From assembly GCF_004016505.1 (NCBI RefSeq), contig NZ_SACR01000001.1, positions 434,001 to 498,000 on the forward strand: a stretch of 64,000 nt of DNA, in the 5' to 3' direction. This DNA is from Rubrivivax rivuli. Lineage in GTDB: Bacteria > Pseudomonadota > Gammaproteobacteria > Burkholderiales > Burkholderiaceae_C. A program made the position numbers and the translations under genes. Of this stretch, positions 48,218-57,403 are shown in pieces; positions within the stretch are counted from its first letter, which is position 1, and each line of letters starts with the position of its first letter. The notes beneath the pieces were generated by a model that was not told the DNA's origin, searched no databases, and saw only the letters and a list, made by a program, of their open reading frames with translations.

Positions 48218-48853
48218 TCACCACTTCGGCGGCAGCTTCTTCAGCAGCACGATGCGCTCGCGCGTGACCTCGATGTAGCCGCCGCGGGCCAGGTCGGCCA
48301 GCAGCCGGTTGACCATTGCCTTGGAAGCGCCCACGCGCTCGGCGATGCGCTGCTGGCTCAGCGGCCCGGGCACGCAGCGTTGCCCGTGGTCGTCGACGGC
48401 CAGGGCCTCGAACAGGCCCACGAGCCGGCCGTAGACATCCACCGAGGCCAGGCGGCTGACCGTGTGCGTGAGCACCCGCACGCGCTGCGCCAGGCGCTGG
48501 ATCAGCTGCAAGGCCAGGGCCGGGTGCTCGGCCAGCGCCTGTTCGGCCTGGCCGCGCATCACGCGCGTCAGGCGCGCCCGGGTCAGCGCCTGCACGGTGG
48601 CGGTGCGGCGCTGGCCGCCGAGCATCAGCTCGCCGAACAGCTCGCCGGCGTGCAGCGTGTTGAGCTCCACCACGCGCCCGCCGTCGCCGGCCACGTAGGC
48701 GCGCAGCTCGCCTTCGTGCACGAGGTAGAGGCTGTCGGCCTCGTCGCCCTCGGCCACCACGGTGCTGCCGGGCTCCCAGGTGCGTGTCTCGCCCAGCCGC
48801 GCCAGCTCGGCCAGGATGTCATCGGCCGTCCCGGCCTGCGCCCCTTGCAACAT
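48218..48853 (-). CDS. Crp/Fnr-family transcriptional regulator
   Basis: The 211-residue protein has a cyclic-nucleotide-binding beta-roll (STVVAEGDEADSLYLVHEGE, GELFGELMLGGQRRTATVQA) and a C-terminal winged helix (LSQQRIAERVGASKAMVNRL). No Cys cluster for an iron-sulphur centre is seen, so it is not a classical Fnr. The ATG at 48853 is used; a GTG two codons upstream is possible. It is divergent from the small TPR-like gene, with 141 bases between; no target site was identified. Confidence 0.9.
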   Translation of the reverse strand: MLQGAQAGTADDILAELARLGETRTWEPGSTVVAEGDEADSLYLVHEGELRAYVAGDGGRVVELNTLHAGELFGELMLGGQRRTATVQALTRARLTRVMRGQAEQALAEHPALALQLIQRLAQRVRVLTHTVSRLASVDVYGRLVGLFEALAVDDHGQRCVPGPLSQQRIAERVGASKAMVNRLLADLARGGYIEVTRERIVLLKKLPPKW

Positions 48854-48994
48854 ACCCACCCCCGGCTTGAACGCGGTGCGGTCCCGTGCGGCACCGCCCA
48901 GCGGTCAGTATTGAACGATGGTGCGCGCCGCACATCGGCTGGATGGAGCATCCCTGCACCGGCCCCACCAGCAGGGCCGCAACAGGAGAGCCCC

Positions 48995-49369
48995 ATGTTC
49001 CAGCCTACCGCCTTCTTCCGCGCCGCCCAGATCACGCTTGTGGCCGCCGCCTGCCTCGCGCCGGCCGCACAGGCCCAGACGGTGCCGCTGCGCGACCAGC
49101 TGCACGCCAACGCCCTGGCCTCGTTCCAGCAGGGGCGTTTCTCCGAGGCCTACGGCCGCTTCATCGCACTGGCCAACGCGGGCCACGCGCCCGCGGCCGA
49201 GCTCGCGCTGTTCATGGCGCAGAACGCCACCCAGGTGTTCGGCAAGGACTGGGACGTGACGCAGGAAGAGCTCAGCACCTGGGCCGCCCTGACTGGCCGC
49301 CCTGCACCGGTGCTGCAGGCGCGCGTGTACCCCCGCGGGCTGAGCAAGACGGCACTGGCCCCGCGCTAA
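48995..49369 (+). CDS. Small exported TPR/Sel1-like protein
   Basis: The 124-residue protein starts at an ATG with AGGAGAG seven bases upstream. A signal peptide (QITLVAAACLAPAAQAQ) is followed by a single repeat-like helical pair (ANALASFQQGRFSEAYGRFI, then ALANAGHAPAAELALFMAQN) that fits one TPR/Sel1 unit. It is periplasmic, function unknown. Its stop codon overlaps the stop of the convergent oxidoreductase gene by four bases. It is divergent from the Crp-type gene and may be its target. Confidence 0.8.
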   Translation: MFQPTAFFRAAQITLVAAACLAPAAQAQTVPLRDQLHANALASFQQGRFSEAYGRFIALANAGHAPAAELALFMAQNATQVFGKDWDVTQEELSTWAALTGRPAPVLQARVYPRGLSKTALAPR

Positions 49370-50496
49370 GGCTGCCGCCGAGCCAGCCAGGCGGCCACGC
49401 CGTCTTGCGCGGTTTCCACCGCGCCGGCCAGGTAGCCCGGGTGCTGCGGCGACCATTCGCTGCCGATGCCGGTGAGGCGGCCTGCCCAGGGCCCGCTGGC
49501 GGCTGCAGCTTCGGGCGCAGGGGCGTGGTGGGCGGGGGCGGCCTGCAAGTCGGCCGGGGTGGCCGTGTGCGGGCTGGCGGCCCAATCCTTGAAGAACTCG
49601 GCTTGCGGCGCGGCCGCTGCCTGGCCGAACAAGCGCTGCAACTGCGCGCGCGCCAGATCGCGCATCGCGCCTTCGCCCAGACGCAGGCGCACCGCGGCCG
49701 GCACACCGAAGAACCCGAAGAGCGCGCCACTGCCCTGCGGCGGGCTGGCATCGTGGATCTCACCCAGCGGCCCGACAGCGCTGCGGGCCTGGCCTGAGAG
49801 GCCCTGCGCGCGCCAGAAGGGCGTGTCGTAGACGGCCACGTACTTGGCATGCGGGGCCATCCACGTGGGCGTGCTGCTCCAGGCCCGTTGCAGCGCTGGC
49901 GGCAGCGGCGGCGTGCAGCCCAGGCCGGCCGCCAGGCGCGGCGGCAGGGCCAGCAGCACGTGCCCGGCCTGCCAGCGCACGGGCTCGCCGGCCGGGCCTT
50001 GCACCGTCAGCGCGACACCCGCGTCGTGCACGGCCAGGTGCAGCACGCGGTGCCGGCCGAGCACGCGGGTGTGGCGCAGGCTGGCGTGCAGCGCCTCGGT
50101 CAGGCCGGCCATGCCGCCCTGCAGGCGCATCGATACCGGCGTCTCCCACGGCGAGCGCACGCGCTCCGGCGGTGCGCCGGGGTGGCGCTCCAGCAGCAGG
50201 TCGCCGATGTCGAACTGGGCAAAGCGCGACAAGCCCAGCTCGTCGATCAGGCGGCTGAGATCGGGCTGGTGCTCGGGCCAGAACCAGGTGGGGCCGAGGT
50301 CGAAACGACCGGCCACGCCAGCAGGCTCGGACAGGATGCGCCCGCCCAGCGTGGACTCGGCTTCGAAGAGCAGGGCCCCGCGCACCCCAGCCGCTTCGAG
50401 CAGGCGGGCCGCCAGCAGGCCGGCGAGGCCGGCGCCGACGATGGCGACGGGCGCCACGGCGGGCTTCACACGGGGTTCATCGGGCGTCGCAGTCAT
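49366..50496 (-). CDS. FAD-dependent amine-oxidase-like oxidoreductase
   Basis: This 376-residue protein has an N-terminal dinucleotide-binding motif (VAIVGAGLAGLLAARLLEAA) and the following acid and GG motif (LLFEAESTLGGRI), as in flavin monoamine oxidases. FDLGPTWFWPEHQP and the C-terminal region GIGSEWSPQHPGYLAGAVE are typical. The substrate is unknown. The ATG at 50496 begins just before the FAD motif; the frame stays open far upstream only because it is antisense to the next gene. It is divergent from the large cyclase gene with 73 bases between starts. Confidence 0.88.
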   Translation of the reverse strand: MTATPDEPRVKPAVAPVAIVGAGLAGLLAARLLEAAGVRGALLFEAESTLGGRILSEPAGVAGRFDLGPTWFWPEHQPDLSRLIDELGLSRFAQFDIGDLLLERHPGAPPERVRSPWETPVSMRLQGGMAGLTEALHASLRHTRVLGRHRVLHLAVHDAGVALTVQGPAGEPVRWQAGHVLLALPPRLAAGLGCTPPLPPALQRAWSSTPTWMAPHAKYVAVYDTPFWRAQGLSGQARSAVGPLGEIHDASPPQGSGALFGFFGVPAAVRLRLGEGAMRDLARAQLQRLFGQAAAAPQAEFFKDWAASPHTATPADLQAAPAHHAPAPEAAAASGPWAGRLTGIGSEWSPQHPGYLAGAVETAQDGVAAWLARRQP

Positions 50497-50569
50497 CGCG
50501 GCATTTTCAGATCCGCCTTCGGTCAGACGGCGGAAAGCGCTGGCGATGGCGCAGCCCACAATGGGCGCG

Positions 50570-53500
50570 ATGACCGCCACGCCCGCCCCCGAAGCTGCAG
50601 CGCTGGAAGCCGGCATCGCCGCGCTGGAGGCGCAGCGCGCCACGCTGGGCGATGCCGTGGTCGATGCCGCCCTGGGCGGCCTGCGCGCCCGGCTGGCGGC
50701 CCTGCAGGCCAAGGAAGGCGCCGCCCCCGCACGCGCGCTCAAGCAGGTGAGCCTGCTGTTCGTGGACGTGGTCGGCTCCACCATGCTGAGCCAGCACCTC
50801 GACCCCGAAGAGACCAGCGCCGTGATGGACGGCGCGTTGCGCCGCGGCACGGCGCTGGTGGTGGCCCACGGCGGGCGCGTGGTGCAGTACGCGGGCGACA
50901 GCCTGCTCGGTGTCTTCGGCATGGACGAGGCCAACGAAGACGACGCAGAGCGCGCCGTGCGCTGTGGCCTGCGCCTGCTGGCGCTGGGGCGCGAGCTGGG
51001 CGCCGCAGTGCTGGCCGCGCACGGGCAGGCGGGCTGTGATGTGCGCGTGGGCATCCACACCGGCGGCGTGCTGGTGGGCGGCGGGGGCGGCGGTGCCGGT
51101 GACGAGAGCGCTGTCCGCGGGCTGGCCGTCAACATCGCCGCACGCATGGAGCAGAGCGCGCCGGCCGGTGCGCTGCGCATCAGCCAGGACACCTGGTCGC
51201 AGGTGCGAGGCCTGTTCGAGTTCAGCCCGCCCGAGCTGCTGCAGGTCAAGGGTGTCGATGCGCCCATCGTCAGCCACCTGGTGCACAAGGCCTTGCCGCT
51301 GGCCTTCCGCCGCGGCGCGCGCGGCATCGAAGGCGTGGCCACGCGCATGGTCGGCCGCGAGGCCCAGCTTGCGGCGCTGCAGGCCGCCTTCCAGCGGCTT
51401 TGCACGCACGAAGTACTGCTGGCCGTCACGGTGGTGGGCGAGGCGGGCCTGGGCAAGAGCCGCCTGCTGGACGAGTTCCAGGCCTGGACCGCGCGGCAGG
51501 CCGAACCGGTGCTGCGCTTCCACGGCCGCGCCACGCCGCAGAGCCAGGGCCAGCCTTATGCGCTGCTGCGCGACCTCATCGCCACGTGGCTGCACATCGG
51601 CGACGACGACACGCTCGACGAAGCCAAGGCGAAGATCGAAGGCGGCCTGATGCCGCTGTTCGCCGACGAGCCGGCCTTCGCACAAGGGCACGCCCACCTG
51701 CTGGGGCACCTGATCGGCCTGGACTGGAAGGACAGCCCGCACCTGCGCGGCATCCTCGACGACCCCAAGCAGATCCACGGCCGCGCGCAGCACACGGCGG
51801 TGCAGATGTTCCGGCGCCTGAGCCGACCCGCGGGCGCGCAACGCGGCACGCGGCTGATCCTGCAGCTGGAAGACCTGCACTGGGCCGACAACGAGAGCCT
51901 CGATTTCCTGGGCCACCTGTGCAACGTGAACAGCGACCTGCCGCTGTGGGTGCTGGCCTTCACGCGGCCCACGCTCTTCGAGCGGCGCAGCCACTGGCCG
52001 CACGAACGCATCGACCTGCAGCCGCTGGATGCGCCAGCGCAGCAAGCGCTGGTGGGCGAGCTGCTGCAGAAGCTGCCCGCGCCGCCGGCGGTGCTGACCG
52101 CGCTGATCACCGGCCGCGCCGAGGGCAACCCCTTCTTCACCGAAGAGCTGGTGCGCATGCTCATCGACCAGGGCGCCATCGATGCCAGCGGCGACACCTG
52201 GCAGCTGCAAGAACACCGCTTGGTGGCCAGCAAAGTGCCCGTCACGCTCACGGGCGTGCTGCAGGCGCGGCTGGACGGCCTGCCCGCCGCCGAGCGGCTG
52301 ACCTTGCAGGAAGCCAGCGTCATCGGGCCGCTGTTCTGGGACCGTGCGCTGATCGCGCTGGACGCGCGGGCCGAGACCACGCTGCCAAGGCTGGTGCGCC
52401 GCGAACTGGCCCTGCCGCGCCAGGACACCCACCCCGACGGCCTGCGCGAGTACGCCTTCCAGCACGCGCTGCTGCACCAGGTGACCTACGAGACCGTGCT
52501 CAAGCGCGAGCGCCGCCTGCTGCACGCCAAGCTGGCCGCCTGGCTGGCGGCGCAGAGCGAGAGCAACAGCGCGCGGGCGGGCGACTTTCTTGGCGTCACC
52601 GCGCACCACTTCCAGGAGGCCGGCGCCGCCGCCGAAGCGGCCGAGTTCCACGCCAGGGCCGCCGAGCACGCCATCGGCCGCCTGGCGCACACGGCCGTGC
52701 TGGGCCATGTGCAGCAGGGGCTGGCCTTGCTCGACACCTTGGGCCCCGCGGCGCGCCATGCGCTGCTGCGCTGGCGGCTGCTGCACGTGCAGGAACGAAC
52801 GCTGGATTTCCAGGGCTCGCGCGAAGCGCAAGGTCACGCGCTGGATGCCATGGACGGAATGGCCGAAGCACTGGCCGACGACGCCCGGCGCTCCTACGCC
52901 GCCAACCGCCGCGCGCACCGCGCGCTGCATATGGCCCGCCATGCCGAGTGCGAGACGATTGCGCGCCGTGCCGTGGACCTCGCCGAGCAGGCACTGGCCC
53001 AGGGCAGCGGCAGCGCGCAGGAGCTGCACGAACAGCGGCTCTTCAACCTGCGCCTGCAAGGCCTGGCCGCCGTGCACCAGGGCCGCCCGGACGAAGGGCA
53101 GGCCCTGTTGCAGCAGGCCCTGGACGAAGGCCGTGTGCGCGGCCTGTTCAAGCTGCAGGCCTTCTGCCTGAACAGCCTGTCGGCGCTGGCCTTGCGCCGC
53201 GGCGACCACGTGCGCATGCTCGAGCTGGCCCGGGCAGCCCTGGGCCTGCTGCGCCGGGCCGGCGACCGGCGCAACGAGGGCAATGCGCTCATCAACGTGG
53301 GCGTGGGCTGGCTGAACCTGGGCCACCTCGACGCCGCGGGGCAAGACCTGCAAGACGCGCTGCGGGTGGTGGCCCAGAACGGCGACCGCATTGCCGAGTG
53401 CGCATGCTCACTGGGCCTGTCGTCCCTGGCGCACCAGCAAGACGACGACGAACAGGCGCTGGCCTTGGCCCGGCGAGCGCTGGACATCGCGGGGGCCGTG

Positions 53501-54013
53501 CGCGCGCCGCACTACGAGGTGCTGGCGTTGCTGAGCCGCGGGCAGGCCGAAATCGCGCTGGGCCAGTTGGCCGCTGCTGCGCAAACCTACACGCTGGCCC
53601 AGCGTCTGGCGCAGGGCATCGGCCACGGCTGCCGCTTCGACGCCAGCGCCAGCCTGGCCCGGGTGGCGTTGAAGCAGGGCGATCTGGCAGCGGCCTTGCA
53701 GCAAGCCGAGGCCCTGATGGCCATGGCCGCACCGCCACACGACCCCGCGGCCGGCGATTCCCCCGACAGCACGCACGGGGCGGTGGGCCGCTTCGACGGC
53801 GCCGAATCACAGCGCCTGATCGAGCTCACCCTGCACCAGGTGCTGGCGGCCGCTGGCGACCCGCGCGCCGACGCCTGGCTACACCGCGCGCACCGCGAGG
53901 TGCAGGCCCAGGCCGACACGCTGCAAGACGCGGCGCTGCGGCAGATGTTTCTGGCGCGCATCCCGGTGCACCGCGAGATCGTGGCGCTGTGGGCGGCGCG
54001 GGGCGGGCGCTGA
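50570..54013 (+). CDS. Class III cyclase domain-AAA ATPase-TPR signalling protein
   Basis: The 1147-residue protein has a class III adenylate/guanylate cyclase domain at about residues 55-205 (VSLLFVDVVGSTMLSQHL with first metal Asp, YAGDSLLGVFG with second, VGIHTGGVLVGGG), an ATPase of the AAA/NACHT-like type after residue 270 (VVGEAGLGKSRLLDEF Walker A, LEDLHWADNES Walker B), and a C-terminal array of about a dozen TPR-like helical pairs. This layout is common in large soluble regulators that link cyclic-nucleotide production to ATP-driven sensing. In-frame ATGs at 50546 and 50561 are alternatives. No DNA-binding domain is seen, so output may be cAMP; a Crp-type gene lies 1.7 kb away. Confidence 0.9.
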   Translation: MTATPAPEAAALEAGIAALEAQRATLGDAVVDAALGGLRARLAALQAKEGAAPARALKQVSLLFVDVVGSTMLSQHLDPEETSAVMDGALRRGTALVVAHGGRVVQYAGDSLLGVFGMDEANEDDAERAVRCGLRLLALGRELGAAVLAAHGQAGCDVRVGIHTGGVLVGGGGGGAGDESAVRGLAVNIAARMEQSAPAGALRISQDTWSQVRGLFEFSPPELLQVKGVDAPIVSHLVHKALPLAFRRGARGIEGVATRMVGREAQLAALQAAFQRLCTHEVLLAVTVVGEAGLGKSRLLDEFQAWTARQAEPVLRFHGRATPQSQGQPYALLRDLIATWLHIGDDDTLDEAKAKIEGGLMPLFADEPAFAQGHAHLLGHLIGLDWKDSPHLRGILDDPKQIHGRAQHTAVQMFRRLSRPAGAQRGTRLILQLEDLHWADNESLDFLGHLCNVNSDLPLWVLAFTRPTLFERRSHWPHERIDLQPLDAPAQQALVGELLQKLPAPPAVLTALITGRAEGNPFFTEELVRMLIDQGAIDASGDTWQLQEHRLVASKVPVTLTGVLQARLDGLPAAERLTLQEASVIGPLFWDRALIALDARAETTLPRLVRRELALPRQDTHPDGLREYAFQHALLHQVTYETVLKRERRLLHAKLAAWLAAQSESNSARAGDFLGVTAHHFQEAGAAAEAAEFHARAAEHAIGRLAHTAVLGHVQQGLALLDTLGPAARHALLRWRLLHVQERTLDFQGSREAQGHALDAMDGMAEALADDARRSYAANRRAHRALHMARHAECETIARRAVDLAEQALAQGSGSAQELHEQRLFNLRLQGLAAVHQGRPDEGQALLQQALDEGRVRGLFKLQAFCLNSLSALALRRGDHVRMLELARAALGLLRRAGDRRNEGNALINVGVGWLNLGHLDAAGQDLQDALRVVAQNGDRIAECACSLGLSSLAHQQDDDEQALALARRALDIAGAVRAPHYEVLALLSRGQAEIALGQLAAAAQTYTLAQRLAQGIGHGCRFDASASLARVALKQGDLAAALQQAEALMAMAAPPHDPAAGDSPDSTHGAVGRFDGAESQRLIELTLHQVLAAAGDPRADAWLHRAHREVQAQADTLQDAALRQMFLARIPVHREIVALWAARGGR

Positions 54014-54014
54014 G

Positions 54015-54034
54015 GGCGCGGCCTGCGCCGCGCC
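54015..54034 (+). terminator. Hairpin after the cyclase-ATPase gene
   Basis: An 8-bp perfect stem GGCGCGGC / GCCGCGCC with a 4-base loop starts two bases after the stop. No T tract follows, so only a weak terminator is supported. Confidence 0.4.
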
Positions 54035-54067
54035 GGACCCCGCCTGGTGTCGCCGCGGCCCTCGCGT

Positions 54068-54631
54068 TCAGCGCTGCGACCGCGGCAGCACCACACCCGG
54101 CAAGCTGCCTTGCCCATCGCGCTGAACGATCGGGCAGTTCAACACCACCGGGGTGGGCTCCAGAACCACATCCCCCTTTTCGGCGGCGGCCAGCACGGCC
54201 TCTTCGGCCCGCAGTTCGCGCGGGGTGCGGCCGGGCTGCCAGGTGACCTTGACCATCTGCCACAGGGGGCTGTAGCCGGCATCGCCACTGGCCGGCCCTA
54301 CCGGCCGCGGTGCCGAGGCGAACAAGCTCGGCTGCTGGAAGTTGGTCACCGCGTAAACCTTGTCGACAGACGACACCCGCCCGGGCTGGGGTGGGCCGCC
54401 CGGCAGGGCGTGGGCCAGGCGCGGCGCGAAGTTCGCTCCCTTGGCCGCGGCCACGTCGGCATGCGAGACATCGGTGGTGACGTACAGCACCGCCTCGCCA
54501 TCGAACCAGCCCATCAGCACCGGCAGTTGAACCTGGCCCGGGCCCGGCCCGGGGCCTGGTGGGGCAGGCGTGTGCACGCAGCCCGCCAACGCCGCCACCA
54601 GGCCCAGCGGCACGAGCCACTTCTTCACCAT
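54068..54631 (-). CDS. Lipoprotein of unknown function (possibly DUF7482-like)
   Basis: The 187-residue protein starts at MVKKWLVPLGLVAALAGC, a lipoprotein signal with lipobox LAGC, followed by a Pro/Gly linker. The mature part has VLMGWFDGEAVLYVTTDVSH, NFAPRLAHALP, VYAVTNFQQPSLF and WQMVKVTWQPG. These resemble the DUF7482 domain, but this is from memory and weak. The ATG at 54631 overlaps the end of the AraC-type gene by 7 bases, so it is translated after the regulator in the same transcript. Confidence 0.78.
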   Translation of the reverse strand: MVKKWLVPLGLVAALAGCVHTPAPPGPGPGPGQVQLPVLMGWFDGEAVLYVTTDVSHADVAAAKGANFAPRLAHALPGGPPQPGRVSSVDKVYAVTNFQQPSLFASAPRPVGPASGDAGYSPLWQMVKVTWQPGRTPRELRAEEAVLAAAEKGDVVLEPTPVVLNCPIVQRDGQGSLPGVVLPRSQR

Positions 54632-55482
54632 TGCGAAACTCCCTGTGCCATGGCCGACGACGCGGCCGCTCGTTGCCAATCTCGGGGCGTACGCCCCACC
54701 CGCTGCAGAAACACCCGTCCGAAAGCACCCGGGCTGGCATAGCCCACCTCGGCGGCCACCTGCTTGACCGCCAGCCCTCGGCGCAGCAGCCGGCGCGCCA
54801 GCCCCAGACGCCAGCCGGTGAGATAGTCACCTGGTGGCACGCCCACGGTGCCCGCGAAGTGCGCGGCAAAGCGCGCCCTCGACATGCCAGCCACCGCGGC
54901 CAGCGTTTCCAAAGTCCAGCCCCGCGACGGATCGGCGTGCATCGCGCTGAGGGCCTTGGCCAGACGTGCGTCGCCCAGGCCCGCCATGAGGCCGGCGTCC
55001 ACCAGCCGCGTGGCCATGGCGTGGCGCAGCAGCTGGATCATCAGCACCTCCACCAAACGCTCCACCACGGCGGCATGGCCGCAGCGGCCGGCCGCGGCCT
55101 CGGCGAACAACACCTGCTGCGTGAGCGCCAGGCCCGGCAACTGCACCATCGGCACGCACAGCACCGGTGGCAAGCTGCTGAGCAGCGGGTTCTCGTCGGG
55201 GGCACCGAAATGGATGGCGGCCGTGACCAGCTCAGCGCCCTCCGCCGAGGGGGCCATCAGCCGATGCGGCAGGGGCCCCGGCACATAGACGAGGCTCGGC
55301 TGGTTCAGAAGGTGACGGTGCCGTTTCGGCCCCAGCAGTCGCAGCGGCCCCCGGCCCAGCACGTGAAGATGACCGTCGCTGCCGTGGGGCTCGATCGGCC
55401 GCTCGTGGTGCAGCAAGCCACCCGTGAAGAGTTGCGCACGCAGCTCAAAGCGCTGCAGCAGGGCCGACAGGCGGTCAGACAT
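54625..55482 (-). CDS. AraC-family transcriptional regulator
   Basis: The 285-residue protein has an N-terminal cupin-like sensor of the AraC cupin_6 type (HVLGRGPLRLLGPKRHRHLL, FGAPDENPLLSSLPPVL) and a C-terminal double helix-turn-helix (TLETLAAVAGMSRARFAAHF; VKQVAAEVGYASPGAFGRVF; RVGRTPRDW). Such proteins respond to small molecules or stress. The ATG at 55482 is used. It is divergent from the peroxiredoxin gene with 92 bases between, so it likely controls both that gene and its own lipoprotein partner. Confidence 0.92.
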   Translation of the reverse strand: MSDRLSALLQRFELRAQLFTGGLLHHERPIEPHGSDGHLHVLGRGPLRLLGPKRHRHLLNQPSLVYVPGPLPHRLMAPSAEGAELVTAAIHFGAPDENPLLSSLPPVLCVPMVQLPGLALTQQVLFAEAAAGRCGHAAVVERLVEVLMIQLLRHAMATRLVDAGLMAGLGDARLAKALSAMHADPSRGWTLETLAAVAGMSRARFAAHFAGTVGVPPGDYLTGWRLGLARRLLRRGLAVKQVAAEVGYASPGAFGRVFLQRVGRTPRDWQRAAASSAMAQGVSQW

Positions 55483-55574
55483 GAGACGAGAAGAGCAATC
55501 TCTGAGATGAAACGCAGCCAATCATCTCACCGCCCGCGCTAGAGTGCACCTGTCTCATCTGCCCGAAGCCCGCC

Positions 55575-56135
55575 ATGACGACCGCGACTGCGCCGAACGC
55601 CCTGATGCCACGCCAGCCTGTGCCGGCACTGCAGGTACCCACGCTCGAACACGGCGTTTTCGAGCTCGGCGGAGATGGGGCGACGAACTTCACGCTGCTG
55701 GTTTTCTACCGCGGGCTGCACTGCCCCATCTGCCTGAAGTACCTGCTCGAACTGGGCCGGCTGCAGGCCGACTTCGAGCAACGTGGCGTGAAGCTCATCG
55801 CGCTGTCGAGCGACACGCCCGAGCGCGCGCAGGCCATGGCCGACAAGCTGAAGGCGCCGGGCCTGCGCATGGGCCACAGCCTGCCGCTGGCCCAGGCCCG
55901 TGCGTGGGGCCTGTACATCAGCACCTCGCGGGGCACCACTTCGATCGGCATCGAGGAGCCGGCGCTGTTTTCGGAGCCGGGTGTCTTCCTCGTGCGACCC
56001 GACGGCACGCTGTACTACGGTGCCGTGCAGACCATGCCCTTCGCACGGCCCCATTTCGACGAACTGCTGGCGGCCGTCGACTTCGCGCTGGCCAAGGCCT
56101 ACCCCGCGCGTGGCGAGTACGCGGGCGCGGTGTGA
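55575..56135 (+). CDS. Peroxiredoxin-like (AhpC/TSA) protein
   Basis: The 186-residue protein has a thioredoxin fold with the motif YRGLHCPICLKYL, where the first Cys sits at the peroxidatic position and the pair forms CxxC. KLIALSSDTPERAQAMADKL and VFLVRPDGTLYYG match the AhpC/TSA peroxiredoxin-like group. It is cytoplasmic. It probably reduces peroxides or disulphides. It is divergent from the AraC-type gene and overlaps the next gene by four bases (GTGA). Confidence 0.9.
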   Translation: MTTATAPNALMPRQPVPALQVPTLEHGVFELGGDGATNFTLLVFYRGLHCPICLKYLLELGRLQADFEQRGVKLIALSSDTPERAQAMADKLKAPGLRMGHSLPLAQARAWGLYISTSRGTTSIGIEEPALFSEPGVFLVRPDGTLYYGAVQTMPFARPHFDELLAAVDFALAKAYPARGEYAGAV

Positions 56136-57403
56136 AGGCGGCCGGCACGCGTTTCATCTCTCGCCGCAGTGCGCTGCTGGCGGGCTTGATGGCCGCGGGC
56201 GCGCACGGCAGCCGCTCCGCGCCGCTTCGCGACGGCACGCCGCGCCTGTTGAACCTGCCCGCTGGAACCCGGATCGCGCAACTGCACGCGGGCGGCCCCT
56301 CCGGCCTGCTCGGGCTGGCCTTCGACGGCGCGCTGTGGGCCCTGTGGCCGCAGCAAGCGCTGCCACTGCGCCTTGCCGACGGCCTGGATCCCGCCACGCC
56401 ACTGGCCAGCGGCCACGGTCGCATTGCCGCGCGCACCGCCGACGGCGGCCTCTGGGTGTTCGATCGGGCTGCCGGCCAAGTCCAGACACAGCGTGATGCA
56501 GACCTGGCGCCACACGCGGGCCTGCTGGTCTTGCCGCTGGCCGTGCTGGGCGTGGCGGCTCAGGGCCACAGGCTGGTGCGCTTCGAACCTGCCAGTGGCG
56601 GCCGCTGGCACGCCGTGGCCAGGTCGCGAGAGGCTCTTTTGCCCGACGCGCGCCCGCTGCAGGCCGATCTGGACGGCCGCGGCGACGGCGGTCACATCGT
56701 GGTGCTGGCCGGCCCTGACACGCAGCGCTACCGGCACGGCGTGCTGGGCGACGCGGTGGAAGCCACGCGCGTGCTGTGGCTCGAGCGCCATGGCCTGGAG
56801 TTGATGCGGGCGCTGGACCTGCCGGCGCCGCATGTCTTCGAGGACATCGCACCGCGGCCTGTGGCGCTGCCCGGGCCTGCCGGCACCACCGGGCTGCTGA
56901 CGGTTCGCGCCGGGCCCGAAGGCGGCCAACTGGCCCTGCTGGTCGCGGACCCAGCGCAACCCGCCCGCCTGCAACTGGCCGGTCTGGGCGAACCGGTGGG
57001 CGGCTTCCACCGCTGGCTGGCCCCTACCACCGACGGCCGGCAGATCGTGGCGGTGCACACACCGCACATAGGCGGCCAGCTTCATGCGTACCGCCAGGAA
57101 GGGCAACGCCTGGTGCGACGCCTGCTGGCTGGCGACATCAGCACACACCGCATCGGCTCACGCGAGACCGACTTGGCCGTCTGGCTGCATGGGCGCCTGC
57201 TGTTGCCCAGCCAGAACGGCCTGGTGCTGAGGACTTTCAACCCTGCGCGGGAGTGGGCCGACGAGGGCGCGCTGCCGCTGCCCGCGCGGGTGGTGCAGAC
57301 CACCGCACTGGCCGATGCCTCGGCCTGGGTGGGCCTGCTGGACGATGGCGGGGTGCTGTTGGCGCCCGTGAGCACGCCGCTGCCGGCCGGCAAGCGCAGC
57401 TAA
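56132..57403 (+). CDS. Tat-type exported propeller-like protein, family unknown
   Basis: The 423-residue protein starts at GTG inside the peroxiredoxin stop. Its N-terminus (RFISRRSALLAGLMAAGAHG) has two arginines before a hydrophobic stretch, as in twin-arginine signals. The mature part is made of short beta-rich repeats with Leu/Gly/Asp (LLGLAFDGALWALWP, GLWVFDRAAGQVQ, QADLDGRGDGGHIVVLAGPD), which suggests a beta-propeller of the VCBS/WD-like type. No catalytic motif is seen. It overlaps the stop of the convergent histidine kinase gene by four bases. Confidence 0.8.
   Translation: MKAAGTRFISRRSALLAGLMAAGAHGSRSAPLRDGTPRLLNLPAGTRIAQLHAGGPSGLLGLAFDGALWALWPQQALPLRLADGLDPATPLASGHGRIAARTADGGLWVFDRAAGQVQTQRDADLAPHAGLLVLPLAVLGVAAQGHRLVRFEPASGGRWHAVARSREALLPDARPLQADLDGRGDGGHIVVLAGPDTQRYRHGVLGDAVEATRVLWLERHGLELMRALDLPAPHVFEDIAPRPVALPGPAGTTGLLTVRAGPEGGQLALLVADPAQPARLQLAGLGEPVGGFHRWLAPTTDGRQIVAVHTPHIGGQLHAYRQEGQRLVRRLLAGDISTHRIGSRETDLAVWLHGRLLLPSQNGLVLRTFNPAREWADEGALPLPARVVQTTALADASAWVGLLDDGGVLLAPVSTPLPAGKRS

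Noticed and set aside
50497..51534. Long N-terminal extension of the flavin oxidoreductase
   Set aside because: The added sequence is antisense to the cyclase gene and the FAD motif normally lies at the N-terminus, as with the start at 50496.
50507..53353. A 948-codon open frame on the minus strand
   Set aside because: It is antisense to the cyclase-ATPase gene, whose motifs are complete; no family resemblance in the antisense product.
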